A DNA stretch of 64,000 nucleotides from Solenopsis invicta (GCF_016802725.1 NC_052668.1:6988501-7052500); one strand, 5' to 3'. Positions 11,970 to 23,538 are shown, counted from the first letter of the stretch. Notes: a model not told the origin generated them from the sequence alone. A program made the numbers and translations.

Positions 11970-12355
11970 CCAATGTCCGGACAGCCTAAAACATGTCCAA
12001 TATATGGACACAATTTATTCTATCTGATGTCCGACCACAATATCACACTTAGCTATATTAGAAATACGCAAAAAAAAATAGAAACAATGACAAAATTAGT
12101 AAACTTATTTTTATTTAAGTGTAAATAAACTGTGTAATTAGTAAAATAATTTAAATTTCTTTAACTTCGTTACTTTGTGATTTCTTTTAGTCGTCTTTAC
12201 TGGAATAATTTTATATTTTTCAAATAACGTAGTCTTGGGAACAACTAAATACTGCACTTGCTTTTCTTATAAAAACTTTTCTATTTACTTTTTCCAATGT
12301 TTTACAAATATATTCTTCAAAATACTTTTTTGTTTTGATAGTTCATATAATCTGT

Positions 12356-13533
12356 AACGACCCGTTTTTCTTGAATAAAAAATCGCTCACGGACGTAGCT
12401 CGTCGGGAATTACCAGAACACAATCCGGGTCAAGAAAGAATCAGACGATAGTTTGAATTTAGAAAATATGTACAAGTTTATTTAGAAACAGATTTAGATA
12501 GACAGGTACAGAACATATGGAAGTAATGTAAACAAAGTAACTTGCAAGAAAATTGACCAAAAGATATTTACAAAATAAATGTAAGAGCGACACCGGTAAA
12601 TTTCCGTTGTCGGTCTTATAATCTACCGGTGGCGTTTGACGTGCGGCAAGTGCACGACGGATTCATATGCCTGAAAGGCGGATTACAATTAATGTATCTG
12701 ACTCGGTGCGCGGATATCAGAAAGCGCGGTTGCCGATATTCGCGCGACCGTTGTGTGTGCTTTCTAATGACGCGGTGCAAGTCTTCGGCGCGAGCTATTG
12801 TTCCGCTCAGCAAGCAGTACGCTTTTTCTACATGCGTTTTTGCAAAACTAGGTTTGCAAAACTAGGCAAAACTGCCGGTGCGGTAGCGAGGCGTGAGGGA
12901 CGTACAGCTGTTTATCCCTTTAAATTTTGCGACTTTGCGGCGCGTTATTACCTTTTAGACGGGATGCAGTGGCTATGCCGAGTACGCTTGGCGGTGGCAA
13001 AGACGCTTTACCTTGTTCATCTTTAGCCACTGCAACAAGATCGGATCGGTGTTTGGATGCCTGTCGCGCAAAAATTCTTGCCAGAGCCCAAACACGCTTG
13101 AGCCTAGCTTTAGCAAGGAGAAACGAATGCGAGAGCGGTAGCCGCCGAGAACGCCCAGCAGAGACCAAGACGCTTGACCCCAAGATTACCTAGGAAGACT
13201 TCTTCGGAGACTAGTCGACTAATTTGCTATCCAAAAAATCGGCGGAGAAGAAGCGCAGCATCTCGCTACTCCGGCTTTTTTATACTCGAATCTCGAAACG
13301 TCGGAAATGTTTGGAAACGGTTTGGTTCGTTTTGGCGTTAGCATCCCCGCCACTCGAGATCGGTCGTTTGGAGAGTAAATGGAAGCGAGCAAGTACGCCG
13401 ATAGCGCGTATCGATTCGAATTGGCGTGCATGCGCGGCAAAATATTCAAGGGATGCCTCAGCGCTCGCGTATGTATGTTTGAAATGTATTAAGGGCGCAA
13501 AGCGTCTACTCTTTGCCCGGCGGATGTTTGGCC
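12356..13533. other. GC-rich segment, possibly part of an LTR
   Basis: Begins TGTAACGACCCG after AT-rich DNA and stays GC-rich until it is cut by the Mutator-like element; its other side would resume at 19898. It contains TTTTTATACTCG (about 13278) and an AATAAA at about 12555. A TGTAACG start resembles Gypsy LTR starts, but I find no partner copy, PBS or coding frame. Overlapping open frames on both strands reflect GC content only. Confidence 0.3.
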
Positions 13534-13542
13534 GGACGTGTG
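13534..13542. repeat. Target-site duplication, left (GGACGTGTG)
   Basis: Matches GGACGTGTA at 19889-19897 at 8 of 9 bases, immediately outside the inverted ends ACCTATGTGAACC and GGTTCACATAGGT. The length fits Mutator-like (8-11 bp) or KDZ-type elements. Confidence 0.75.
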
Positions 13543-13599
13543 ACCTATGTGAACCTGGCACCCGACTTTAAGAAAAAAATTTTTTAAATATGCATTTGA

Positions 13600-14090
13600 T
13601 TAAGCTTGGATTGTACCCGTTTGTACCACATTTCTTTACGTTTGTACCTTAAGGGGTTGAAAAATATAGAGGGTTCAAAAAATGTTAGCACCTCACATTA
13701 TGATATTTGAAATCCGCAAGCAGGTGCTGTTTCGTAATCGTTTGTACCCAACTGTACCACCGCGCGTTTTGTTTGTACCCCTAAGGGGGTGATTGTACCG
13801 CAATTTCAAAATAGGAATAAGAGCAAACTTCGCCATTTTTCAAGATATTCGAAATCCGCAAGCGGATGCTGTTTCGTAATCGTTTGTACCTGATTGTACC
13901 ACCGCGCGTTTCGTTTGTACCTCTAAGGGAGTGATTGTACCGCAATTTCAGAATAGGGGTAAGAGCAAACTTCGCCATTTTTCAAGATATTCGAAATCCG
14001 CAAGCGGGTGCCGTTTCGTAATAGTTTGTACCCTATTGTACGACAACTCGTTTCGTTTGTACTTTCAAGTGGGTGATTGTACCGAAATTT
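13600..14090. repeat. Subterminal ~142-bp tandem repeats, left arm
   Basis: TTCGTAATCGTTTGTACC recurs at 13731, 13873 and 14015 (142-base spacing), each unit with CCAC..CGCG..TTTGTACC..GGGTGATTGTACCGCAATTT. The right arm (19480-19830) has one unit fewer. Subterminal arrays like this commonly hold transposase-binding sites in related elements. Confidence 0.75.
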
Positions 14091-14436
14091 AAAGAAATAT
14101 TTCATTATGTTAATGGTATTGATATTTAAATGTGTTATATGAGGAAGTTGCACTGAGTTTTGTAGTTCGTGCACATTATCATATTTATTTTTTATTGTGG
14201 TATTTTTTATATTTTTTTAATTTTTTTTATGTTTGTTTTTATTTATGTTTTGTTATTATGAATTTTTTTTATATTTTTGTGTATATTGAAAGTAGTATTT
14301 TAATTATTCTTTTTACTTTTTCAGTTTTCTTTTTGTATTTTTTATTTATTTTTATTATGCGTGTTGTTTTTATTGTAATGGAATATTGTAATTGATTTTT
14401 TATATATTTTTATATAAATTAGAAGTGATGTTTTTT

Positions 14437-15220
14437 TTATTGTGTTACGCGTTTTGACGCGTTTAATGGTTTGGTATCTCGACAGAGGTCATTATGAATT
14501 TCCCATTTTCTAGTTAGTCTTCGAATATATGCTATATAATGACCCATTGTGTTCTCATTATTTTTTCCTTCGTATTCTATTGCAGCAAGCAGTCTGTATA
14601 CTGTATTATGAAATTGAATTTCATTCGGTATTTCATTTAATGTAAACTTTCCTGCCCAGTTAAATATATTAAGATTTTTTGCGAGATCTGTTGATTGTAA
14701 ACATTCTATGTCTATAAACAGGAGCTGACCGCAAATAACGAAATGTTCGATGTTGTTTTCGTTACAACGAGTGCATTTTTTATTGTTGTAAGAGTATTGC
14801 TCATTCACAACGCGTTCCAAAGCATTCATATATTCTGTGTAAAATAATTTTGGGTTAATTTCTAAAATGTTGTGTTTGTCTTCTCGCGTATATCAACAGT
14901 GGAGACAGTTGATATTAATTTTGCATGAAAATTCCTTTTGTAATAAATGATTAACCATTAAATTGGAGATGTTGTAATTGCAATCTATTGTTCTACGTAG
15001 AGGCATAATGAATTTATTTAATATCAGTGCCCTCTCTTTATATATTTTTACAGATAGTCCATATTGATAATTCTTTTATGAAACGAAATGTGTCATTTTC
15101 TGTTTGCTCTAAATAAAGATGAAAACTTGCCCAGTCGTAATACGCAACCAATAGTGTTTGCGCAATAGCATCAAAAGGACGTGTATTTATTAATGACATA
15201 GGTTTCTTTTCAAGTACCAC
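14437..15220 (-). pseudogene. Inverted copy of the USP-like domain (left arm)
   Basis: The minus strand encodes the same C-terminal domain as the right arm: LINTRPFDAIAQTLL near 15180, the KKCTRCNENNIEHF zinc-type segment, and the His box GHYIAYIRR..WEIHND near 14540. A stop between the two halves (TGA near 14890) breaks the frame. It has no start, promoter or upstream transposase here, so it is an arm passenger. It lacks the solo LTR that interrupts the right-arm copy, and so shows the empty site. Confidence 0.75.
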
Positions 15221-15299
15221 TGGGCCTAAAGTACTACCATTTTTTAGTAATGGTACAGTTTTAGAAGATTACCGGAGGACGACGAGCCAAACGACATCG

Positions 15300-15656
15300 A
15301 AGTTCGGAGGAAAAGTATCCGTCAGCCGTTCGGCTGTTAGTTTCTTCGGCATCCATCGGCGAATGATCGTCGACGGCAGACAACGGGCGATGGGATGGCT
15401 GTAGGTGGGGAAGCGGATTATATAAGCAGTCGCAATGCTCAACCTCGTAGTTAATAGCTAGGTTACTGTTGAACGCTATATGGAGCGATTGGCGAAAGAG
15501 TAGTGCAATAAACGATCGTGTTTACTTTTTTTTTTTTTAAAGTATCCGTGTCCGATAAGGCCGTGTTTCTCTTTACACTTTTAGCTCTTCTTTCTTTTGT
15601 CCTTTTAATACTTTTCTTGTCTTTTCTTTTTTAAAATTTGTCGTTTTTACGATTAA
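15300..15656 (+). promoter_or_regulatory. Promoter-like region of the Mutator-like gene
   Basis: Unique to the left of the gene, outside the mirrored arm. TTATATAAGC at about 15417 is a good TATA box, and CAATGCTCAACC about 20 bases on could be the initiator. AATAAACG at about 15508 precedes a T-tract. AAAGTATCCGT occurs twice (15324 and 15539). TATA box plus AATAAA in about 100 bases also fits a fragment of an LTR, so either reading is possible. Confidence 0.4.
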
Positions 15657-18275
15657 TTGTTACTCAACATGCCGCGGAAAGCCGTAAAATATCCGAGCGA
15701 GATATTCGAGGCTCTTAAAGACTTACATATCTTGAATGATAAAGGTAAACCGTTAAATTTAACGCATTTCCGGGAGGAAGCATGCATTAAATTAGACAAT
15801 TCTATGTCCAACAAATACATATTCTTATATGTATCACAGAACAGACACGATTTATTAAATAAATTATATAATTATCGTGGCATTACGATTCGTGACATTT
15901 CTACGTCAACTAACGGTAATCAGACTAATTGGTCCATGCAATCCTCAAATAACGTTTTCCCATCATTACGCACTACTATTCGTTTATCATATGAAACATG
16001 GATAAAAATAGCACCAGTGGATGTTGAATATAAAAATCGTTCTTACAAAATTTTTAATAAAGGCTGGGCAGATGTAATTGCTGCAGAAATATGAAATGCC
16101 TTAAAGATTTCCTGTTGTTTTTCATTCAAAAATGCAAAAGTTAATGATAATATTGGTGAACTATTTCTTAAATTATGGGGAAAGTGTTCCGAATGCGGAT
16201 CGATTATTAATGCGTACAGTACTGAGAAACCAACAAAAAATAGTTTGGATATTTATGTATCGACTAGTGATACTACGGGCGTGAAACATACAAAAAAACG
16301 ACAATTACGTGGTGCTAATAGAGCATGCGTTGTAAAAGAATTATGTGCATCATCAACATATGCATGGAGAAGAAAAAAAGCAAATGAAATAATGACATTT
16401 GGAGAGGTAGAACCAGCGCATTTGTACAATGAAAATGTCTTACGTAAAGTTAAACAGTTAGAAAATGATCGAGAGTTAGGACTAAGTAATATTTCCGATC
16501 CAATTCTATCTATTGTTGAATTAAAATATAAAGCCGAATTCGCCAGTTTTATAAGAGAAATAGGCATAGATAAACTTTTTGTTATGTACTGGAGCAATGA
16601 ACAAATATTCTTATACAGACAGTTTAATAAACAACAAAATAAAACAGATACTTTAAGTATAGATGCAACTCGTTCATTAATAAAATCTATTAAAAGGCCA
16701 GATGGTTCGTCACATACAATATTTTTGTATCAAATCGTAGCTCCTTTTAATGGTAGAATACTTCCAGTGTGTCAAATGATTTCAGAAAAACATGATACCA
16801 ACATGTTTTCTTTCTAGTTACGAGAATGGTTGCGTACACCTGTTCCTTATCCTTCTGAAATTGTCACTGACTATTCTCTCGCGTTATTAAATGCAATTAG
16901 TCTTGCATTAGTCTTGCAATTCTTGCACAACGATGTAAATTTAAGTACATACGTCGATCAATGTATGAAATTTTTAGAAGATTCTGACTGTGTACAGAAA
17001 CCAAAATATATCATAAGCATTGACATTGCACATCTAATAAAATTAGTTTGTCGATGGAAATGCTTTGAAAATAAACATACGCGAATTAAAGATTTTTACG
17101 TACGTTGCGTTGGTCTTTTAACAAAATGTACAGATATTGATAAATTTCGCCAAATTTGTCATGATCTCTTAATCACAAGTATTTTCGGCACCGTAAATAT
17201 AATTAGTGAGGAAAAAAATAATTGTTTTAGTGCACAACAAAGATTAATTCAATTAATTAAGGGCGGCAAATTCTTATACGATACTGATTGTGAAAAAAAT
17301 TCTTGTAATGATAATTTTATGATTGAAATAAATAACAATAAATGCGGTACAAAAGTAATGAACTTTTTGTAGCGCATTCAATCAGAAATTGAAACAAGTA
17401 GTACTGAAGGAGAAAGGCCAAATCCATATTGGTGTCCTGAATTCGCTAACAATTTACTTAAAATTGCGAAACATTTTCTTTTATGGACAGAACTAATGTC
17501 GGCACAAACAGCATCTTCTGCCTGCAGAGAAAAATATTTCAGAGAATTAAAACAATTTATTTTTAAAAATAAATGCATACATGCTGATAAACTTATGGTT
17601 ACGCACATTAGAACACTTACAGGTGCCATAAAAATATTACACGCTACTGATTCACAGACTGAACATAATAATACTGAAAATTCTGACAAAATCAATTCAA
17701 ATGAATTTATATCTCCTATTTTATGTAATATCACAACCGATAATGACGATTGCAATATCATAACTATTTCAGCTGCAAGTTCGAGAAAATCAGACATATC
17801 TTCAATCAATCAGGACAAAAAAAGTGTAACAATTGCTGACGTTTTACCTATCGATAACAAAGATATTGACCTAGAGGACATATCTAACACGAATATTATA
17901 ACTACTGATGAATGTACTAACTTAACAAGTCACACTTACCTAAATGAAAAAGAAAATTGGAGAGGGAAAAACAAACGTCCTAAGAACCGTGGCAAGTATT
18001 TAACTATTTATCCACATATTGAAAGCATTCATAAAAAACCAAAATTTACTAAAACTGTACCATTACTAAAAAATGGTAGTACTTTAGGCCAAGTGATACT
18101 TGAAAAGAAACCTATGTCATTAATAAATACACGTCCTTTCGATGCTATTGCGCAAACACTATTGGTTGCGTATTACGACTGGGCAAGTTTTCATCTTTAT
18201 TTAGAACAAACAGAAAACGACATATTTCGTTTCATAAAAGAATTATCAATATATGGACCATCTGTAAAAATATAT
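15657..18275 (+). pseudogene. DDE-type transposase fused to a USP-like domain, three in-frame stops
   Basis: One reading frame runs from ATG 15657 to 18275, broken only by TGA (16092), TAG (16815) and TAG (17370); no frameshift. Visible parts: a zinc-type CSECGS near residue 175; SIDATRSL (Asp about 336); VTDYSLALLNA (Asp about 405), 69 residues on; IDIAHLIKLVCRWKCF (about 457), in the place of the Cys/His block of Mutator-type cores; a low-complexity Asn/Ser/Asp linker (about 640-760); and the USP Cys box, which reads NTRPFDAIAQ with Arg (codon 18132-18134) where USPs have the catalytic Cys. The third acidic residue is not located. The domain continues past the solo LTR at 18536-19109. Inferred role: mobilising the element; the USP-like part is probably non-catalytic. 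Confidence 0.7.
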
Positions 18276-18535
18276 TGTTATGCTCGACCAAACGAGCACA
18301 CAAAAACACTCGCGTGAGCACACAGCACGAAATAAGTACACTCTCTCTTTTGTATAAAAGAACTCTGACTTTAATTAAGTAATTATATACAATTTACTGG
18401 AAGCGGAATTATCTAAATGTCGCTTGACAGTTACGCGTCCAGAACAGAACAAAAGCCGGCCGTGCTTCTTTTTTCCGATCGATAGATCTTCCTTCGGCCA
18501 GCTTCTCAAGCTCGGCCGAACGGGCACAACAATAT
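18272..18535. mobile_element. Solo LTR inserted in the USP-like region, 4-bp duplication ATAT
   Basis: 18276-18531 begins TGTTATGCTCG and ends GCACAACA, i.e. TG..CA with a short inverted end (TGTT/AACA). It is flanked by ATAT (18272-18275 and 18532-18535), while the left arm of the host element shows the uninterrupted sequence. TGTATAAAAG at about 18352 is a TATA box. No PBS or internal region remains, so this is a recombined LTR; orientation unknown. Confidence 0.8.
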
Positions 18536-18596
18536 AAAGAGAGGGTACTGAAGATATATTAAATAAATTCATTACGCCTCTACGTGGAACAATAGA

Positions 18597-19109
18597 TTGC
18601 AATTACAACATCTCCAATTGGTTAATCATTTATTACAAAACGAATTTTCATGCAAAATTAATATCAACTGTCTCCACTATCGATATACGCGAGAAGACAA
18701 ATACAACATTTTAGAAATCAACCCAAAATTATTTTACACAGAGTATATGAATGCTTTGGAATGCGTTGTGAATGAGCAATACACTTACAACAATAAAAAA
18801 TGCACTCGTTGTAACGAAAACAACATCGAACATTTCGTTATTTGCGGTCAGCTCCTGTTTATAGACATAGAATGTTTACTATCAACAGATCTCGCAAAAA
18901 ATCTTAATATATTTAACTGGACAGGAAAGTTTACATTAAATGAAATACTGAGTGAAATTCAATTTCATAATACAGTATACAGACTGCTTGCTGCAGTAGA
19001 ATACGAAGGAAAAAATAATGAGAACACAATGGGTCATTATATAGCACATATTCGAAGACTAACTAGAAAATGGGAAATTCATAATGACTTCTGTCGAGAT
19101 ACCAATTAA
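18597..19109 (+). pseudogene. USP-like domain, C-terminal half (right arm)
   Basis: Continuation of the fused protein after the solo LTR. KKCTRCNENN..FVICG resembles the Cys-pair insert of ubiquitin-specific proteases, and YRLLAAVEYEG, then GHYIAHIRR (19032 on), then WEIHND reproduce the USP His box, with the catalytic His in GHY and the Asn/Asp in HND retained. The frame shifts by a small indel near 18555 relative to the left arm. The His box is kept while the Cys is lost in both arms. Confidence 0.7.
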
Positions 19110-19888
19110 ACGAGTTAAAACGCGTAACACAACAGAAAAAAAAGCATATCACTTCTAATTTGTATAAAAATATAAAAAAAATCAATTACAATATTCCAAT
19201 AAAAACAATACGCATAATAAAAATAAATAAAAAATACAAAAATAAAACTGAAAAAGTAAAAAAAATAATTAAAATACTACTTTCAATATACACAAAAATA
19301 TAAAAAAAATTTATAATAACAAAACATAAATAAAAACAGACATAAAAAAAAATTAAAAAAATATAAAAAATACCACAATAAAAAATAATATGATAATATG
19401 CACGAACTACAAAACTCAGTGCAACTTCCTCATATAACACATTTAAATATCAATACCATTAACATAATGAAATATTTCTTTAAATTTTGGTACAATCACC
19501 CACTTGAAAATACAAACGAAACAAGTGTTGGTACAATAGGGTACAAACGATTACGAAACAGCACCCGCTTGCGGATTTCGAATATCTTGAAAAATGGCGA
19601 AGCTTGCTCTTACCCCTATTTTGAAATTGCGGTACAATCACCCCCTTAGGGGTACAAACGAAACGCGCGGTGGTACAGTCGGGTACAAACTATTACAAAA
19701 CAGCACCCGCCTGCGGATTTCAAATATCATAATGTGGGGTGCTAACATTTTTTGAACCCTCTATATTTTTCAACCCCTTGAGGTACAAACGAAAAGAAAT
19801 GTGGTACAAACGGATACAATCCAAGCTTAATTAAATGCATATTTTAAAACATTTTTTTCTTAAAGTCGGGTGCCAGGTTCACATAGGT

Positions 19889-19897
19889 GGACGTGTA
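19889..19897. repeat. Target-site duplication, right (GGACGTGTA)
   Basis: Right partner of the 13534-13542 duplication; differs at the last base. Confidence 0.75.
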
Positions 19898-19911
19898 TGG
19901 ACAATGGCCGA

Positions 19912-20069
19912 TCCGCAGTGGGGAGTAAATTCCAGTTGCGCACAGACCCGATTGGACACCACCAATCACGTAATCTAATCTAACCCAACCAACGGAAATA
20001 CTCTAGGCACCGGCTGCTATGATTCGTGGTGTCCAAACGGGTCTGTGCGCAACTAGGACACTTCCGCGG
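19912..20069. mobile_element. Hairpin mini-element B (shared-core family)
   Basis: Stem CAGTTGCGCACAGACCCGAT, then TGGACACCACCAATCA on the left, mirrored at 20021-20069. The core between is TAACCCAACCAACGGAAATA, then CTCTAGGCACCGGCTGCTATGA. The core matches elements A and C; the stem does not. Confidence 0.7.
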
Positions 20070-21609
20070 AGGGTGGCAGAAAGGTGATTTGTTATAAATT
20101 TATAAATTATAATTTTTGAGTAAATTCTAATTAGTTATATTTAAATATTAATAAAATACTTGAAACTTCTTGAATGAATTAATAGTACAACAGTATAACA
20201 AATATTGATCTCTAATAATATAATTTTATATTTTCCGGGTAAGAAAATTTTAGATATGCAAATTATTATCGATATTATTAAATTAATTTTTAATTTAGTT
20301 ACGCTCCATTTTTAAGAAATATATTTGATATCAAAAGTAGCAGCGCGTAGTAATAATATATTTTACATGTTTCAATTCAATATGAATTTTAACATATAAA
20401 ACATATTATTGTAGCCTCAAGATCTTGCTATAACCATCTTAGTCTATTGTATATTTAATAATCTTTATCCTATCTGAAGAAGTGCATTGCATCGATACTT
20501 GATTTCTCGAAATGTATTGTTGTCGCTTTTCCGATGTACTGGTTTTCATTCAGTGAACGGTTACCTTCGCGGACATCGCATTCTTTAATTATGTGTATTC
20601 AGAGGTTAATAGTGTAATATTAAATTTGTAATTTTTATACAAATAACAAAATTCTATAATAATAAAAGCGGAGTTTCGTTTCCTGTAGCGATAGTGACAG
20701 TTGTGTGTGTGGAAGGTGTATATGATGAAAGGGTAATTTACGGATTACAGGAGTGCTGTATTAAAGTGCAAGACAGTCAGAGGAAAGGGAAGTAACAGAT
20801 GGAGTTGGGAGAATAAGGGATAGAGCACGGGCATGAAGAACAGAGATCAGGAGGCCGAACTAAGCTTTTAGAAATGCGACCAAAATCAGATTTTTGAAGT
20901 GATATTGGTGATCCTTGATAGGTGGCGTTCGAATCGCTAAACTCCTCAAAAATTGACATAGTTAAGAATATAAGCAGTTATTCTTTGACAGTAATAAGAA
21001 GACGTATATTGTCATTGCTGTTTGCCAAAATAATAAAAAATTTTTATGTATAATTTCTCATATTTGTTAATTAAACAGAAATTTGCCCTAGAATATTTTT
21101 GTTGTTATAGAAGTATTAAATACTTGAAGTGAATTAATCTTGTAAGTATTAATTTTATATTGATGTAAATACAAACCGTTCGAGGAAATTTAAACATTGT
21201 TTTATTCTTCCAACCATGTAATTTAGTTATTTTTTTGCTTGCATTTCCTGATTTGCAATAAGGAAACGAGCACACACGCGTCATTTTTGTGATTTCAAAT
21301 TATCATTATCATCACTATCACGCAAACTATGTACATGAGGACAATGTTCTGGAACGGAAGCAATATCTCGATTAACATTTTGAACTAATTCAGATGATGA
21401 ATTTGAATTCATAATCTGACGCATCGTCCATATAAGTTCATCCTCCTGATCTCCATTCTTTATAGGCAGGAATAAGAGAATAGAAAGACACATGAGAAAG
21501 TAGGGATTTGGAGGTTAGACGGATAGGAGGAAGAGCAGGTCACGAACGGTGGGGAGTATAGAGAATAGAGAGGAATCAGGAAAGAAGGCGAAAGCAGCTA
21601 CGCTTGGGG
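20070..21609. other. No gene recognised
   Basis: AT-rich to about 20690, then a purine-rich patch. A tail-like motif CTGAAGAAG..CTCGAAATGT (20475-20515) resembles the 3' tail of Penelope-like elements. The short frames at 20777-20959 and 21281-21493 are unremarkable. Confidence 0.4.
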
Positions 21610-21740
21610 ACAGAATCCGATAGCGTACGGTGCGATAGTCCACCAACCAATCATCTTGACTATGTAACACAACCAACGGAAAAACTCTAGGCATTGACCG
21701 CTGTGAGTGATGGTGTGCTATCGGGATCCACCCGACGCCG
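21610..21740. mobile_element. Hairpin mini-element C (shared-core family)
   Basis: Core CCAACGGAAAAACTCTAGGC with ATTGACCGCTGTGAGTGATG, flanked by a GCGATAGTCCACC / GGTGTGCTATCGGG stem close to that of element A. It sits exactly where the neighbouring LINE fragment ends (about 21729). Confidence 0.65.
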
Positions 21741-23230
21741 AAGGGTAGATGCGCACGTAAAGGCCAATTCCTCCTCCGTCCCTTCCCACTCGATCAAGTC
21801 TCACGAGGCGATACCCCCTGAAGATCGACGAGAGCGTCGGGAATGTGAGGCTTGAGTCATGTTTCAGATAAGGCAATAATGTCGAAAAATTCTTTGAGGA
21901 AATACTCGGAGAATTCGCTGAAGTGGAGGAGGAAGAACTGACAGTTCACTTGACAAACTGAAGGTCTGAGTTTAGCGTAGCCGTGAGATACGCGCGTAGG
22001 GCGTTACTTATCACGCAGAATAAGCCTAGTGTTTCTGGGAACAGCGCCGAGATCGGCACGCGACGCGCAAGTCGAGGAAAGTCCAAGTCTCGCTGATTCC
22101 CCGGCCGGAAGGCCCGAGGCACAGGCGGAGCCCGAGGCGACCCCCTCTCCAAGCGTGGAAAGGGTCCTGCCACGAGCTACCCCCGAAACGACGGACCAAA
22201 GTCTGGGTGGAAAGCGGGGCACCGGAGATTAACGCGCGCAGGTGATCCCTCCTCCAAAAACAGACAGGCGAGATCCCCGGCTGATGCCTAACAAAAACCA
22301 ATCTATTGCGTACCCAGGCATGCTGCAAGTGTCCATTCCTCACCGCTCTTCTCGCATCACCAAGCACAGAGCGTGTTGCGGCCGGAAGCCTCTCATTCAC
22401 CTCGATGACGCCAGCAGCCAGACCAAGAACCTTGGAACCGTCCAAAGCGCCCTTTATACGCTTCCTAGCGATCCATTTATTATGGGCGCCATTGGAGGTA
22501 AGTTTGACAGCAATAGGGCGAGGCCGGTTGCACGTATGCGGTAGCAGCTCACGATGTCGTTTCGAGCAGACGCAATGCCGATAGAGAGACCAATGTTGGT
22601 TGTAATCTCACGAAGACTCTCAAAGGAAGTCTCCTTCGCTCCGAAGACTGAGTTCTGAGGCCTGCGCGCTCAAAAATCTTCAACCGCTTTTCAAGTTGGT
22701 CAAGACCACAAGGTGCAGCACTGGTACTGCGTTCAAGGACACTAATCCGCTTGTCAAGCCTAACGTGTTGATCTCTAAGCTCGTTAATAGAGGCCGACAA
22801 CGATGCAGTGGTTGCAGTGAGCTGTTTCTCAAAGGCAGGGAGCTACGGCTTTATGGAGGAAAGATCACGCAGCTGCTCCTTGATATCGAAAAGATCCTGT
22901 TATTGCGCCTCAATACCTGATCGTTTGGCAAGGAATGTAGTGCCAATATCTCCTGACCCGCCGAGTCCAAGGCAGGAGGTCGCTAGACGCAGAATAGAGA
23001 GTGGTTGTGGCAGGATCAGCAACCGGAGAAAGAGGCACACGTCTGGAGGCGTGTTGCAGCCTAGCAGGCGATTAGAGATTCAGCCGTCAAGTTTTTGAAG
23101 GCCTAGGACCGGCGAGAGAAACATAGCATTCGTCGTGATAGAAATGCTTAGTAGAGCAGTCACATTGAAGCGAGTGCGCGGCGGAGATAAATTTCTTGCA
23201 GCCAGAACAAGCAAAAAACATTGTGAGGAA
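21729..23230 (-). pseudogene. CR1/L2-like LINE: ORF1 and start of the endonuclease, minus strand
   Basis: Reading down the minus strand: a PHD-type zinc finger at about 23215-23095 (CSGCKKF..CDCSTKHFYHDEC); a coiled-coil-like stretch at about 22915-22720 (QDLFDIKEQLRDLSSIKP; SINELRDQHVRLDKRI); the ORF1 end (AVRNGHLQHAWVRNRLVFVR, about 22370); then the start of an APE-type endonuclease (FFDIIALSET at about 21870, YRLVRLDRVGRDGGGIGLYV at about 21800). Stops and frameshifts are frequent, e.g. TGA after LSET where the family has Trp. PHD-bearing ORF1 is typical of CR1-type LINEs. The copy stops at hairpin C, leaving no reverse transcriptase. Confidence 0.75.
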
Positions 23231-23402
23231 AAAAAATATATATAGAATATATAGAAATTGAGACTATAGCTAATCACCGCGATATAACAGGTGGTGCCCT
23301 ATTTGAATGTGTTTAAAAACGGTCTCAAATCGTGAGTTTTTGGAACGCTAAAATAAGCACCAGCGCACCGCTGTACACGTGCCCAGGCCGAGCCTGCGTC
23401 TG

Positions 23403-23538
23403 AGAGGAAGCATCTATTTGAACACAGTACAATAGGACGCAGCTAATCACAGCGGCTGGTGCCTAGTAATTTTCTTCTGTTCAAGTGCTGTGAGTGGTTT
23501 GCGTCCAATTGTACTGTGTCCAAATGGATGTTTTCCGC
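23403..23538. mobile_element. Hairpin mini-element D (shared-core family, reversed)
   Basis: Stem CATCTATTTGAACACAGTAC, then AATAGGACGCA, against the mirrored 23501-23530. The core is in reverse orientation (GGCTGGTGCCTAGTAATTTTC). The stem is unrelated to those of A, B and E. Confidence 0.65.

Larger units (their letters stand above)
13543..19888 (+). mobile_element. Mutator-like (or KDZ-type) transposon with 3'-end inverted duplication
   Basis: A 6.35-kb element bounded by ACCTATGTGAACCTGGCACC and its complement, with a 9-bp target duplication (8 of 9). Left arm 13543-15264 is an inverted copy of right arm 18049-19888; the arms differ by one extra 142-bp subterminal unit on the left and a 256-bp solo LTR on the right. 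The unique middle holds a promoter-like segment and a long interrupted gene. The left arm contains the C-terminal coding region of that gene in reverse, so this is not an ordinary terminal repeat. The superfamily is inferred from target length and the spacing of two Asp motifs. Confidence 0.75.

Noticed and set aside
13549..13562. TGGCACCCGAC as a retroviral-type primer site following an LTR
   Set aside because: The sequence is the terminus of the Mutator-like element, mirrored at 19870-19880, and a target duplication lies outside it.
12629..13571. Overlapping 65-119-codon frames on both strands
   Set aside because: GC-rich DNA has few stops; the frames overlap on both strands, share no domain and end at unrelated element borders.
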